DNA from: Streptomyces sp. Ag109_O5-1
GTDB lineage: Bacteria; Actinomycetota; Actinomycetes; Streptomycetales; Streptomycetaceae
DNA length: 64,000 nucleotides
Direction: 5' to 3'
Assembly (NCBI RefSeq): GCF_003814875.1
Contig: NZ_RKQF01000001.1
Span: forward strand, 2,914,001-2,978,000
Positions 45,301 to 55,393 of this stretch are shown one piece after another; within the stretch, counting starts at the first letter, position 1; each line of letters starts with the position of its first letter. The translations under genes and the position numbers were made by a program. Below the pieces are notes generated by a model. The model made no database searches, had not been told where the DNA came from, and saw nothing but the letters and a program-made list of their open reading frames with translations.

Positions 45301-46023
45301 TGGGACACGCTCAAGGGCGAGTGGAGCCCGCTGCACACCTTCACCGAGCCGGGAACCGAGCCCACCGAGAACTGGCTGCGCCAGGTCGTCCGGCCGGGCA
45401 GCAGCGAGGAGTACGGGCTCTCCGTGCGCGACGGAGACAAACTCACCTTCCGGGTCCCGGAGTTGACCGACTCCACGCCGGGCCACTACGGAACCGTCGA
45501 CGGCACCGACAACACCGCGAAGGGCAAGCTCTACGCGGACGGGCAACTGGTCGGCGACTCCACGCTCGGCGGGTACGGCACCTTCGATGCGGCGGCGGAC
45601 AAGACCGCGTACCGCTTCGAACTGGACGTGCAGCGCAGGGCGGGGTGGGCCAGGTACTCGACGAGCACGCACACCGAGTGGACCTTCTCCTCGGCACACA
45701 CCGGCACAAAGACCGCGCTGCCGCTGCTCACGGTCGGCATCGCCCCGAAGGGCCTCGACCTCCTCAACCAGGCCGACAGCAGGCGTGCGGTGGAGATCGG
45801 GCTGCCGGTCGCGAACCAGCTGGGGATCGTGAAGGCGGACAGTCTGAAGGCCTGGGTCTCCTACGACGACGGCACGTCCTGGAAGGAAGTGAAGGTCAAG
45901 AACGGCAAGGCGAGGTTCAAGCCGGCAAGGGGCGCTGAGACGGTGTCGCTGCGTGTGCTGGCCACCGACCGCGACGGCAACCGGATCGACCAGACCGTGC
46001 TGCAGGCGTTCGGCCTGAAGTGA
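42340..46023 (+). CDS. Large secreted subtilisin-like (S8) peptidase
   Basis: 1227 residues. A signal peptide (about 1-26, ending ATAA) precedes a propeptide to about residue 205. The catalytic triad is Asp in VAVLDTGVDLGHPDLAG (about 234), His in GHGTHVAST (about 267) and Ser in SGTSMATPHVAG (about 444), with the oxyanion Asn in AAGNAGPG. A C-terminal region of about 700 residues follows, with beta-sandwich modules and a PA-like insert (VAVVALGATERAQTALDNA). It digests proteins outside the cell. GGGGAGGA lies about 10 bases before the ATG. The gene is divergent from the response regulator at 41335, across 279 bases with no recognised operator. Confidence 0.93.
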   Translation: MRRLHALWAVAGAAGLLAGAITPATAAPSSSVTTPVTPLTGPSTTTPPQTVTLITGDTVTLTVGPDGKNAVDVRRGKGREAATFLSSEKDGEISVLPADAIPLIRAGRLDPALFNVSQLVAQGYTDARTGSTPVIATYGKGAETPEGARRTLALPGIDGAALSAKKSTAFWSDIAPPLGTAPTAKAAKRLGDGIDKIWLDAKVKASLDVSVPQIGAPEVWKAGYDGTGVKVAVLDTGVDLGHPDLAGKIADSESFVPDETVQDGFGHGTHVASTIVGSGAASGGRYKGVAPGAQLLVGKVLDNTGSGQSSWIIAGMEWAAHSGAKIVSMSLGGTASGPSDVLSETVDDLSAATGTLFVIAAGNAGPGEQTVGTPGIADSALTVGAVDKSDQLASFSSRGPRIGDYAVKPEITAPGVNITAARAAGTSMPGSTPVDDYYTTASGTSMATPHVAGTAALVAEAHPDWTGEQIKEALASTAKTNPDDSVFEQGDGRVDAVRAVEQDVFATPTLSFGKFEDGDTGAVSKDITYTNTTDSAVELKLSSSLADLTVGADTLTVPAHGTASVPVGVDPAEEAQGRYTGHVTATADGIQVTTGVGFEKAPKTYNLKVSLVDREGNPSTGASIYTLQELNGAYPDEYGFIASGWTWQVPAGTYSVATWIPDRDAGGLAVGTSVVGNPEIKVDGDTAVVLDARKAVEIKPKTKEDSEFQGFSTNWHRSGPGSSWGLTYSQGFWTDHVYVAPTQRVTEGTLDFYAKFRLYAKELTASVTSPQKTALSSLYYCQTYEDFPLKISGEHTVQAVDAGGGTEADFAGLDVKGKVAVVALGATERAQTALDNATKAGAGYLIAYRKTPGFWIEAVDRATTVPLMIATGEEGAALGSLLKTGKKVKLKLNGTPTSPYVYNLLAAQSGAITANQTYRLDRSDTVQRTARYYGATAGDMGADTLYTFRPWQLFGVETSVPTQLGTERDEYYYVDPDTRTWHVVYPKWDTLKGEWSPLHTFTEPGTEPTENWLRQVVRPGSSEEYGLSVRDGDKLTFRVPELTDSTPGHYGTVDGTDNTAKGKLYADGQLVGDSTLGGYGTFDAAADKTAYRFELDVQRRAGWARYSTSTHTEWTFSSAHTGTKTALPLLTVGIAPKGLDLLNQADSRRAVEIGLPVANQLGIVKADSLKAWVSYDDGTSWKEVKVKNGKARFKPARGAETVSLRVLATDRDGNRIDQTVLQAFGLK

Positions 46024-46080
46024 GCAATGCCCTGAGCCACTGTAAGGATTCTTAACAAAGAACCTCTACCGTGGCGAGCC

Positions 46081-47082
46081 ATGGTGAACACGGCACAAGA
46101 TCCTGCAAGACAGACCCCTGCTGCGAGCCCCTGGGCCGCGGTGGGGGTCTCCGCCTTCGACGAGACGGTGTACCGGTCGATTCTCCATCAGCCCGACGCC
46201 GGCGCGGCCGGCTGGGCCCTGCTGACCAGGGCGACCCCGGCCCAGCTGCGCGAAGCCTGCAACCGGCTGCTCGCCCTCGGACTGCTCCAACCGCCGGACT
46301 CCATGGGCGGGTTACGAGCGGTCGACCCGCGGGTGGCGATCCGTGCGCTGATCCGGCGGCGCGAGACGGAGTCCGAACTGCTCGCCGCCACCGCCGAGGA
46401 GATGGCCACGGCGTACGAGGCCGGGCTGCTGCGCGAGGAGCCGTCCCGGCTGATCGAGGTCGCCTCCGGCGAGGGCGCCATCGCGGCCCGTCTGGAGGAG
46501 ATGTACGCCCGTGCCGAGCACGAGGTGTGCCTCTTCGACACTCCGCCGTACCTCGCCCCGCCCGCACCGCAGGTGGACCTCCAGGCCGATCTGCTCAAGC
46601 GCGGGATCGTCTCACGCGGCGTCTACGCGGCGAGCGCCCTGGCGGACCCGAACACTCTGTCCCGCGCCTGGAAGATGGTCGAACTCGGCGAGCAGGCCCG
46701 GGTGTTGCCGTCGGTACCGCTCAAGCTGCTGGTGGTCGACGGACGCCGGGCGCTGCTCCCGCTGACCTCGTCCGCGGCGGGCGGCTACTGCGCCGTCGTC
46801 GTATGGCACTCGGCGGTCACCGAGGCCCTGCAGAAGCTCTTCGAGCTGGCCTGGCAGCAGGCGACTCCGCTCGGCCGGCCCGAAGGCAACGGCGAACTCT
46901 CCGAGGACGAGCAGACGTTGACACGGCTGCTGGCGGCCGGGATGAAGGACGAGGCGGTGGCCCGCCATCTGGGGGTGAGTCTGCGAACACTGCGGCGGCG
47001 GGTGAGTGATTTGCAGGAACGGCTCGGGGCGGCGAGCCGGTTCCAGCTCGGGCTGCGGGCCGCCCAGCGCGGCTGGCTGTAG
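46081..47082 (+). CDS. LuxR-type regulator with TrmB-like N-terminus, containing a TTA codon
   Basis: 333 residues. The first 90 residues resemble a winged-helix TrmB-like module (SAFDETVYRSILHQP, RLLALGLL). The middle is a phospholipase-D-like or effector-like domain with EVCLFDTPPYLAPP, and the C-terminus is a LuxR-type helix-turn-helix (DEAVARHLGVSLRTLRRRVS). Such proteins are usually transcription regulators. The codon for Leu-78 is TTA (46312-46314), the only in-frame TTA I noticed in the window, so translation should depend on the bldA tRNA. No clear SD precedes the ATG. It follows the S8 protease by 57 bases in the same direction. Confidence 0.88.
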   Translation: MVNTAQDPARQTPAASPWAAVGVSAFDETVYRSILHQPDAGAAGWALLTRATPAQLREACNRLLALGLLQPPDSMGGLRAVDPRVAIRALIRRRETESELLAATAEEMATAYEAGLLREEPSRLIEVASGEGAIAARLEEMYARAEHEVCLFDTPPYLAPPAPQVDLQADLLKRGIVSRGVYAASALADPNTLSRAWKMVELGEQARVLPSVPLKLLVVDGRRALLPLTSSAAGGYCAVVVWHSAVTEALQKLFELAWQQATPLGRPEGNGELSEDEQTLTRLLAAGMKDEAVARHLGVSLRTLRRRVSDLQERLGAASRFQLGLRAAQRGWL

Positions 47083-47091
47083 CCGAACGGG

Positions 47092-47127
47092 GCGGGCCGC
47101 ACCCCCGTCACCGGGGATGCGGCCCGC
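47092..47127. terminator. Hairpin between the LuxR-type gene and acnA
   Basis: GCGGGCCGCA pairs with TGCGGCCCGC, and inside them CCCCG pairs with CGGGG, giving a long stem between convergent genes. Confidence 0.8.
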
Positions 47128-47146
47128 AACCGCCGTACCGGGTCCG

Positions 47147-49948
<2,802 letters not shown>

Positions 49949-49989
49949 GTAACCCTTACTGACGAGGCGGGCACGGTGCGCCTGGCAGA

Positions 49990-50007
49990 TATCTCGATGT
50001 CGAGATA
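49990..50007. promoter_or_regulatory. Perfect 18-bp palindrome TATCTC-N6-GAGATA (site 1)
   Basis: TATCTCGATGTCGAGATA is a perfect palindrome 129 bases upstream of the acnA start. The half-site ATCTC/GAGAT recurs in site 2 at 50180. MarR-type TamR is reported to control aconitase in S. coelicolor through an 18-bp palindrome (recollection), so it is one candidate binder. Confidence 0.7.
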
Positions 50008-50179
50008 ACTCTAGTACACGGGGGCCGGATGGTCATGCCCGGACCGCACCCTGTCGCGGCCTTCCCTGCCGGCCGGGCGGTTCACCTCACACTCTCGCGC
50101 GAACCGGAGGGAGTACGGATGGACCGAACGGGTACTCTCGCTGACGCGGCGTCACTCCAACAGACCCCCCAACGGGTGG

Positions 50180-50197
50180 CATCTCATATCTGAGATA
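50180..50197. promoter_or_regulatory. Palindrome ATCTC-N6-GAGAT (site 2) before HTH-MurA
   Basis: CATCTCATATCTGAGATA keeps the half-sites and spacing of site 1 and ends 11 bases before the ATG at 50209, so a bound protein would cover the translation start or the promoter. Confidence 0.7.
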
Positions 50198-50208
50198 ACC
50201 TCGACCTC

Positions 50209-51738
50209 ATGTCAGACGACTACCTCGTACGCATCGGCAAGCTCATCCGTGACGCCCGGCAACACCGCGGCTGGACACAGGCACAGCTCGCGGAGGCACT
50301 CGGCACCAGCCAGAGTGCTGTCAACCGCATCGAGCGGGGCAACCAAAACATCAGCCTTGAGATGATCGCTCGAATCGGTGAGGCCCTGGACAGTGAGATC
50401 GTCTCACTGGGCTACGCGGGTCCGATGCATCTGCGGGTGGTCGGCGGCCGCCGGCTCTCCGGCGCGATCGACGTGAAGACCAGCAAGAACGCGTGCGTGG
50501 CCCTGCTGTGCGCCTCGCTGCTCAACAAGGGACGCACGGTGCTGCGCCGGGTGGCCCGGATCGAGGAGGTGTACCGCCTGCTGGAGGTGCTCAACTCGAT
50601 CGGTGTGCGCACCCGCTGGATCAACGAGGGCGTCGACCTGGAACTGGTGCCGCCGGCCGACCTCGACATGGCGTCGATCGACGCGGAGGCCGCCGTACGC
50701 ACCCGCTCGATCATCATGTTCTTCGGCCCGCTGCTGCACCGTATGGACCACTTCAAGCTGCCGTACGCGGGCGGCTGCGACCTCGGCACCCGGACCATCG
50801 AGCCGCACATGATCGCGCTGCGCCGGTTCGGGCTGGACATCGCGGCGACCGAGGGGCAGTACCACGCGCAGGTCGACCGTGCGATCCGGCCCGACCGCCC
50901 GATCGTCCTGACCGAGCGCGGCGACACGGTGACCGAGAACGCGCTGCTGGCCGCCGCCCGCCACGACGGTGTCACCGTCATCCGCAACGCCTCCTCCAAC
51001 TACATGGTCCAGGACCTCTGCTTCTTCCTGGAGGCGCTCGGCGTCAAGGTCGAGGGCATCGGCACGACCACGCTGACCGTGCACGGCGTCCCGAACATCG
51101 ACGTGGACGTGGACTACTCCCCCTCCGAGGACCCGGTCGAGGCGATGAGCCTGCTGGCCGCGGCGGTGGTGACGGAGTCGGAGCTGACGGTGCGCCGGGT
51201 GCCGATCGAGTTCCTGGAGATCGAGCTGGCGGTCCTGGAGGAGATGGGCCTCGACCACGACCGCAGCCCCGAGTACTTCGCGGACAACGGCCGTACCCGC
51301 CTGATCGACCTCACGGTCCGCCCCTCCAAGCTGGAGGCGCCGATCGACAAGATCCACCCCATGCCGTTCCCCGGCCTGAACATCGACAACGTCCCGTTCT
51401 TCGCGGCCATCGCGGCGGTCGCACAGGGCAAGACCCTGATCCACGACTGGGTCTACGACAACCGGGCGATCTATCTGACCGACCTGAACCGCCTCGGCGG
51501 CCGTCTGCAGCTCCTGGACCCGCACCGGGTGCTGGTGGAGGGCCCGACCCGCTGGCGCGCGGCCGAGATGATGTGCCCGCCGGCGCTGCGTCCCGCCGTG
51601 GTCGTCCTCCTCGCCATGATGGCCGCCGAGGGCACGTCCGTCCTCCGCAACGTGTACGTCATCAACCGCGGTTACGAGGACCTCGCGGAACGCCTGAACT
51701 CGATCGGGGCACAGATCGAGATCTTCCGGGACATCTGA
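50209..51738 (+). CDS. murA: UDP-GlcNAc 1-carboxyvinyltransferase-like protein with N-terminal HTH
   Basis: 509 residues. Residues about 5-60 form an XRE-type helix-turn-helix (GWTQAQLAEALGTSQSAVNR). From about residue 75 the protein is an EPSP-synthase-fold MurA: the substrate Lys is in DVKTSKNACVALL, the PEP-reactive Cys in YAGGCDLGTRTIEPH, and RPAVVVLLAMMAAEG and RGYEDLAERL lie near the end. MurA makes enolpyruvyl-UDP-GlcNAc, the first step of peptidoglycan synthesis. The HTH suggests the enzyme may also bind DNA, perhaps its own promoter. No SD is seen before the ATG; a matching palindrome lies just upstream. It matches SCO5998 (recollection). Confidence 0.9.
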   Translation: MSDDYLVRIGKLIRDARQHRGWTQAQLAEALGTSQSAVNRIERGNQNISLEMIARIGEALDSEIVSLGYAGPMHLRVVGGRRLSGAIDVKTSKNACVALLCASLLNKGRTVLRRVARIEEVYRLLEVLNSIGVRTRWINEGVDLELVPPADLDMASIDAEAAVRTRSIIMFFGPLLHRMDHFKLPYAGGCDLGTRTIEPHMIALRRFGLDIAATEGQYHAQVDRAIRPDRPIVLTERGDTVTENALLAAARHDGVTVIRNASSNYMVQDLCFFLEALGVKVEGIGTTTLTVHGVPNIDVDVDYSPSEDPVEAMSLLAAAVVTESELTVRRVPIEFLEIELAVLEEMGLDHDRSPEYFADNGRTRLIDLTVRPSKLEAPIDKIHPMPFPGLNIDNVPFFAAIAAVAQGKTLIHDWVYDNRAIYLTDLNRLGGRLQLLDPHRVLVEGPTRWRAAEMMCPPALRPAVVVLLAMMAAEGTSVLRNVYVINRGYEDLAERLNSIGAQIEIFRDI

Positions 51739-51747
51739 CCCACGAAC

Positions 51748-51773
51748 GCCGGGCCGGCATCCACCGGCCCGGC
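51748..51773. terminator. Terminator after HTH-MurA
   Basis: GCCGGGCCGG-CATCCA-CCGGCCCGGC, a perfect 10-bp stem starting 9 bases after the stop codon. Confidence 0.8.
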
Positions 51774-51846
51774 AAGCCCACGGGGCCGTCCATACCGCTT
51801 CTCGGGACGCCCGTCCGGTGTCATGGCGAGGTCTTGGAAGGCCACC

Positions 51847-52022
51847 GTGGCCGTTGACCTGAACCGGGGCGTAGGCGTCGACAATCTCCTTGTAGTCCGC
51901 CGGGAGGCCGTACCGAGCTCACTCTCCAGCGTGCGCCATGCCTCGGCATCCCGGTACCGCCATGACGGCTCACCGAGCATCTCCAGGACGCGCTCGACAT
52001 GGTTCTCCGTCAACTCCGCCAC
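51847..52022 (-). pseudogene. SUKH (SMI1/KNR4-like) immunity-type protein, frameshifted remnant
   Basis: On the minus strand, VERVLEMLGEPSWRYRDAEA-WRTLESELGT runs in one frame. The expected continuation GLPADYKEIVDAYAPVQVNG appears in the next frame. One base seems lost near 51911, and the product ends after NGH, where family members continue for over 100 residues. The pattern EPxxRYxDxxAWxxLExELG...LPADYKxIVDAY is typical of actinobacterial SUKH proteins, many of which are toxin immunity factors. No ribosome site fits well. The rest of 51774-52124 shows no gene. Confidence 0.6.
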
Positions 52023-52124
52023 CTCTTCGGGCAGTCCGCACTGCTGCGGGTGCTTCCGCCCGTGGACGACCGGGGGATCACACAGTGATTCATCTTGCCG
52101 TCTTCCACGGTGTCGTAGTTGCAC

Positions 52125-52640
52125 TCAGCCGGCCTGGTCCCGCCCCGGTGTCTCGCTCTGGAGTTCGGCCACTTGGCGCAGGGCCGCCTTGAAGGCGGCG
52201 TACTCCGGTCCGCCCAGCGCCCTCGCGTGGCGTTCCTCGATCGTGCGCATGATGGCGGCGGCTGCCTCCATCTGCAGCAGGCCGCGTTCGGTGGGGCGGA
52301 CCAGTTTGGCCCGGCGGTCCGCGGGGTCGGGTCCGCGCTCGACATAACCCAGGCGTTCGAGGTCGTCGACGAGGGAGCCGATGACCTGCTTGTGCTGTCC
52401 GGAGACGCGGGCGAGTTCGCTGGCACGGATGCCGTCGGCGCGCAGGTGGGCGAGGACGGCTCCGGCGCGGGGCGCGATGTCGTCGAAGCCCTGCTCGGCG
52501 AGCGCGCCGAACAACTCGCGCTGAACGGAGAAGAGGACCCGCGCGGCGAGCACGCCCAGGTCCGGTTCCTTGGCCTGGTCCCCGGTCAACGTCTCTCCCG
52601 TCCCGGCGGCCGTCCGCCGCGGTCCCGCCTGAGCGGCCAC
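52125..52640 (-). CDS. MarR-family transcriptional regulator
   Basis: 171 residues. A winged helix with IRASELARVSGQHKQVIGSL and the wing ERGPDPADRRAKLVRPTERG (about residues 70-125) is typical of MarR. The GTG at 52640 has GGAGGG eight bases upstream; a TTG at 52589 is an alternative. It is divergent from the isochorismatase-like gene across 166 bases holding inverted repeats, the usual arrangement for a MarR protein controlling its neighbour. Confidence 0.92.
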   Translation of the reverse strand: MAAQAGPRRTAAGTGETLTGDQAKEPDLGVLAARVLFSVQRELFGALAEQGFDDIAPRAGAVLAHLRADGIRASELARVSGQHKQVIGSLVDDLERLGYVERGPDPADRRAKLVRPTERGLLQMEAAAAIMRTIEERHARALGGPEYAAFKAALRQVAELQSETPGRDQAG

Positions 52641-52732
52641 TTTAGTTGCCCTCCGCGGGGCCCGGAATCGCCTCTCGCCGCGCCGTGGCCTGCGCTTGCG
52701 CCGCGGAAGACGCGAGGTATAGCTTCGAAGTA

Positions 52733-52769
52733 GTCACCGATATTGACTATCAAGATTAGTGACCAATAT
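52733..52769. promoter_or_regulatory. Inverted-repeat operator between marR and isochorismatase
   Basis: GTCAC (52733) pairs with GTGAC (52759), and ATATTG (52740) with CAATAT (52764), in an AT-rich island in the divergent promoter. It is the likely MarR binding region. Confidence 0.5.
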
Positions 52770-52806
52770 AGCTGTGAACATGGCTCCACCCCCGAAGGAG
52801 CGGAAG

Positions 52807-53433
52807 ATGAGTGAGCACAGCAAGTTCCTGGAACCGATCACCCGGGAGAACGCCGCCGTAGTCCTGGTCGACCACCAGGTGGGCCTGCTGTCCGGCGTCC
52901 GGGACATTCCGCTCGAAGCGCTGAAGCACAACACGGTGGCGCTGGCGCGGGCGGCCGGTGTGCTGGGCATTCCGTTGGTCGTCACCACCACCGCGGCCGA
53001 CAGCATGTGGGGGCCGACCACCCCCGAACTGGTCGAGGCGCTGCCGGCCGGGCAGAAGATCATCGATCGCAGCACGGTCAACGCCTGGCACGACGACCGG
53101 GTCCGTAAGGCCGTCGAGGCCACCGGGCGGCGGAAACTGATCTTCGCCGGGGTGTCGCTGGAGGTGTGCGCGGCGCTGCCCGCGATCGCGGCGACGGCGG
53201 CCGGGTACGACGCGTACGTCGCCGTGGACGCCTCCGGCACCTTCAGCCGGACCAAGCGGGAGACCGGGCTGCTGCGCATGCAGCAGGCGGGGGTCGTCGT
53301 CAGCGACTACGCCACCCTCATGGTCGAAGCCCTGGCCGACAACGCCCTCCCCGAGTCCGGCGCGCTCTACACGGCTCTCGACATGCCGTTCGCCGTCCTG
53401 GTCGGCCAGATCTCCGCGGCCCACCGGGGCTGA
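52807..53433 (+). CDS. Isochorismatase-like hydrolase (YcaC type)
   Basis: 208 residues. The cysteine-hydrolase fold shows the Asp in VVLVDHQVGLLSG, a middle VNAWHDDRV, and the nucleophile Cys in FAGVSLEVCAALPAIA. It resembles YcaC rather than true isochorismatase. The ATG at 52807 has GAAGGAG seven bases upstream; an earlier in-frame ATG at 52759 lies inside the operator. It is probably controlled by the divergent MarR. Substrate unknown. It is convergent with the COG4705 gene at 53468. Confidence 0.88.
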   Translation: MSEHSKFLEPITRENAAVVLVDHQVGLLSGVRDIPLEALKHNTVALARAAGVLGIPLVVTTTAADSMWGPTTPELVEALPAGQKIIDRSTVNAWHDDRVRKAVEATGRRKLIFAGVSLEVCAALPAIAATAAGYDAYVAVDASGTFSRTKRETGLLRMQQAGVVVSDYATLMVEALADNALPESGALYTALDMPFAVLVGQISAAHRG

Positions 53434-53441
53434 CGGCCGGC

Positions 53442-53460
53442 CCTCAGGCCTGCCCTGAGG
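53442..53460. terminator. Short bidirectional hairpin
   Basis: CCTCAGG-CCTGC-CCTGAGG lies between the convergent isochorismatase and COG4705 genes; a third CCTCAGG copy follows, allowing an alternative pairing. Confidence 0.6.
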
Positions 53461-53467
53461 CCTGCCC

Positions 53468-54313
53468 TCAGGCCGTCGCGTCGGTGCGGGAGGTGTCCCG
53501 GCGGGAGACGGCCAGGTAGCCGACGAAACCGACGATGGCGACCGTCCAGGCGAGGGTGACCGGTCCGAGGCCGAACCCGAGGCCGCCGCGGGCGTGCCCG
53601 AGTGCCATCCAGTCGGCGAGGGAGGCGCCGAGGGGGCGGGTGATGACGTAGGCCGTCCAGAACGCGGTCACGGCGTTCAGGGCGCCGCCCCGGTGGGCGA
53701 GTGCGGGAACGCAGATCGCGACGGCATAGAGGACGCCCGAGCCGAGGTAGCCAAGGCCCATGGTGGCGCTCAGGTCGCCGGCGGCGGTGCCCAGCGCGAA
53801 GGTGGCGAGGACGGCCGCCCAGTAGAAGGTCTCGCGGCGGCGGGTGCGGATGCTGTGGATGGACAGGGTCCGCTCGACGGCGTACCAGAGGGCGAAGACC
53901 GCAGCCAGCGCGATGAGGAAGAACGGCGTGGACAGCGTGTAGGGCACACCGAGGCCGACGTGCAGGACGTCGGCGGCCATCGTGCCGAACACGCTGACCA
54001 TGACGACGGCGGTCCAGTACACCCAGGCGATGTACCGGCGGACGGTGAACTGCACGGCCAGGGAGGCCACGAGGGCGAGACCGCCAAGACCGACCGCCGG
54101 GATCGGGCCGAGGGTCTTGGCCAGCAGGTCCGACGCGGTCTCGCCCATCCCGGTGGTGAGCACCTTGATGATCCAGAAGTAGGCGGTCACCTCCGGCACC
54201 TTGTTCGCCATGGTGCGGAGGTTGACATGGGGACGGTCGTCGAGGAGGTGCTCCGTGGTCATGGTGGGCACGATGACACGATGGAGCGCCGGTGCCACAG
54301 ATGCCTTTGCCAT
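53468..54313 (-). CDS. COG4705-type membrane protein (copy 1)
   Basis: 281 residues with about 8 helices arranged as four internal repeats. Each repeat holds a small-residue/Asp motif: GMGETASDLL, FGTMAADVL, LGTAAGDLSA and RPLGASLADWM. The opening KVPEVTAYFWIIKVLTTGMG closely matches copy 2 at 57439 (KLPEVTLAFWIMKIAATTLG). The family is uncharacterised to my knowledge. The repeated Asp residues inside helices could line a channel or ion path. The start is uncertain (54313, or the ATG at 54262); no SD is evident. The promoter has CCTGAAC direct repeats shared with copy 2. Confidence 0.8.
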   Translation of the reverse strand: MAKASVAPALHRVIVPTMTTEHLLDDRPHVNLRTMANKVPEVTAYFWIIKVLTTGMGETASDLLAKTLGPIPAVGLGGLALVASLAVQFTVRRYIAWVYWTAVVMVSVFGTMAADVLHVGLGVPYTLSTPFFLIALAAVFALWYAVERTLSIHSIRTRRRETFYWAAVLATFALGTAAGDLSATMGLGYLGSGVLYAVAICVPALAHRGGALNAVTAFWTAYVITRPLGASLADWMALGHARGGLGFGLGPVTLAWTVAIVGFVGYLAVSRRDTSRTDATA

Positions 54314-54357
54314 TGTTTTGAAGGCTCTGGTGCATGAATTTCACCAGCACGCGACCA

Positions 54358-54400
54358 ACCTGAACACGACCTGAGCGTGTCGGCATATCCCCTGTTCAGG
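54358..54400. promoter_or_regulatory. CCTGAAC box upstream of COG4705 copy 1
   Basis: ACCTGAAC at 54358 and ACCTGAGC at 54369 are direct repeats 11 bases apart. CCTGTTCAGG at 54391 gives an inverted copy. The same arrangement occurs at 58378. Direct repeats with 11-base spacing are typical of OmpR-family regulators, and one is encoded between the two genes. Confidence 0.65.
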
Positions 54401-54519
54401 CGGGCCGGGGTGCTGATACGCAGGGAGTTTCGGGTCCCGTGGCCCGGGCGCCGCGCGGCTTTCGGATGCATGGCTCACGCACAGCGCCATCGACTACAGT
54501 CTTCGATGACGTCTACATG

Positions 54520-54575
54520 TCTGTAGTCATCCAACTGCGGTCATTCTTCTGTAGTCATGCGTCTGTAGTCATTCG
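54520..54575 (+). repeat. Four 14-bp tandem repeats upstream of dedA
   Basis: TCTGTAGTCATCCA, ACTGCGGTCATTCT, TCTGTAGTCATGCG and TCTGTAGTCATTCG follow each other without gaps. An inverted relative (GACTACAG) lies at 54492. They end 41 bases before the dedA start. The surrounding 54314-54616 has no gene. Confidence 0.85.
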
Positions 54576-54616
54576 GCGACTGCGTCCCGGTCTTCCCCAG
54601 GAGAGGTCCTCTGTCC

Positions 54617-55285
54617 ATGACGACACCGATCCCCGCTGCCTCGCAGCTGGCCGTGAACGTACTCGACGCCCACTCGCTGCTGGCGGCCTTCGGTGTGCTG
54701 GGCGTCGGCGTGGTGATGTTCGTCGAGACCGGGCTGCTGGTCGGGTTCTTCCTCCCGGGCGACTCCCTGCTGTTCACCGCCGGCCTGCTGTGCACGGGCA
54801 CGGCCGAGAGCAATGTGCATCTGTCCCTGGGGCCCCTGCTCGCGGCGGCCGCGGTGGGGGCGCTGGCCGGGGCGCAGTGCGGTTACCTGCTCGGCCGGAA
54901 GGCGGGCACCACGTTGCTGGCCCGCTCCCGCTCGCAGCGCCTGCACGAGGGGATGAAGCGCGCCGAGGAGCTGCTGCAGCGGTACGGGCACGCGAAGGCC
55001 ATCGTGCTGGCCCGTTTCGTACCGGTGGTGCGGACCGTGCTCAATCCGATGGCGGGCGCGCTGGAGGTGCCGGTGCGGACCTTCACGCTCTGGCAGGCCG
55101 TCGGCGGACTCGTGTGGAGCATGGGCCTCACCCTCGCGGGGTACGCGCTGGGCTCGTCGATCCCCAATGTCGACCGTTACCTGCTGCCGCTGGTGGCACT
55201 GATCGTCGTCGTGTCGCTGCTCCCGCTGCTCGCCGAGGTGCTCCGCAGCCGCCGGGCCGCCCGGCCCGAGCGCAACGACGGCTGA
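54617..55285 (+). CDS. DedA family membrane protein
   Basis: 222 residues, about five hydrophobic segments. The diagnostic phrases are FVETGLLVGFFLPGDSLLFT (acidic residue in a re-entrant helix) and ARFVPVVRTVLNPMAG followed by a helix with GGLVWSMGLTLAGY. DedA/DTT-domain proteins are thought to flip lipids such as undecaprenyl phosphate or phospholipids. AGGAGAGG lies upstream of the ATG. It heads an operon with the response regulator and kinase that follow, after a 108-base gap. Confidence 0.93.
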   Translation: MTTPIPAASQLAVNVLDAHSLLAAFGVLGVGVVMFVETGLLVGFFLPGDSLLFTAGLLCTGTAESNVHLSLGPLLAAAAVGALAGAQCGYLLGRKAGTTLLARSRSQRLHEGMKRAEELLQRYGHAKAIVLARFVPVVRTVLNPMAGALEVPVRTFTLWQAVGGLVWSMGLTLAGYALGSSIPNVDRYLLPLVALIVVVSLLPLLAEVLRSRRAARPERNDG

Positions 55286-55393
55286 GCCCGGCCCTCGGAC
55301 GGGTGATCCCGGCCCTCGACCGCGCGCCGACCGGCTCAGGCACGGCCCGCTCGGCCCGTACGGCCCGTGCGGCCCCAGACCCGACGGAGAACC

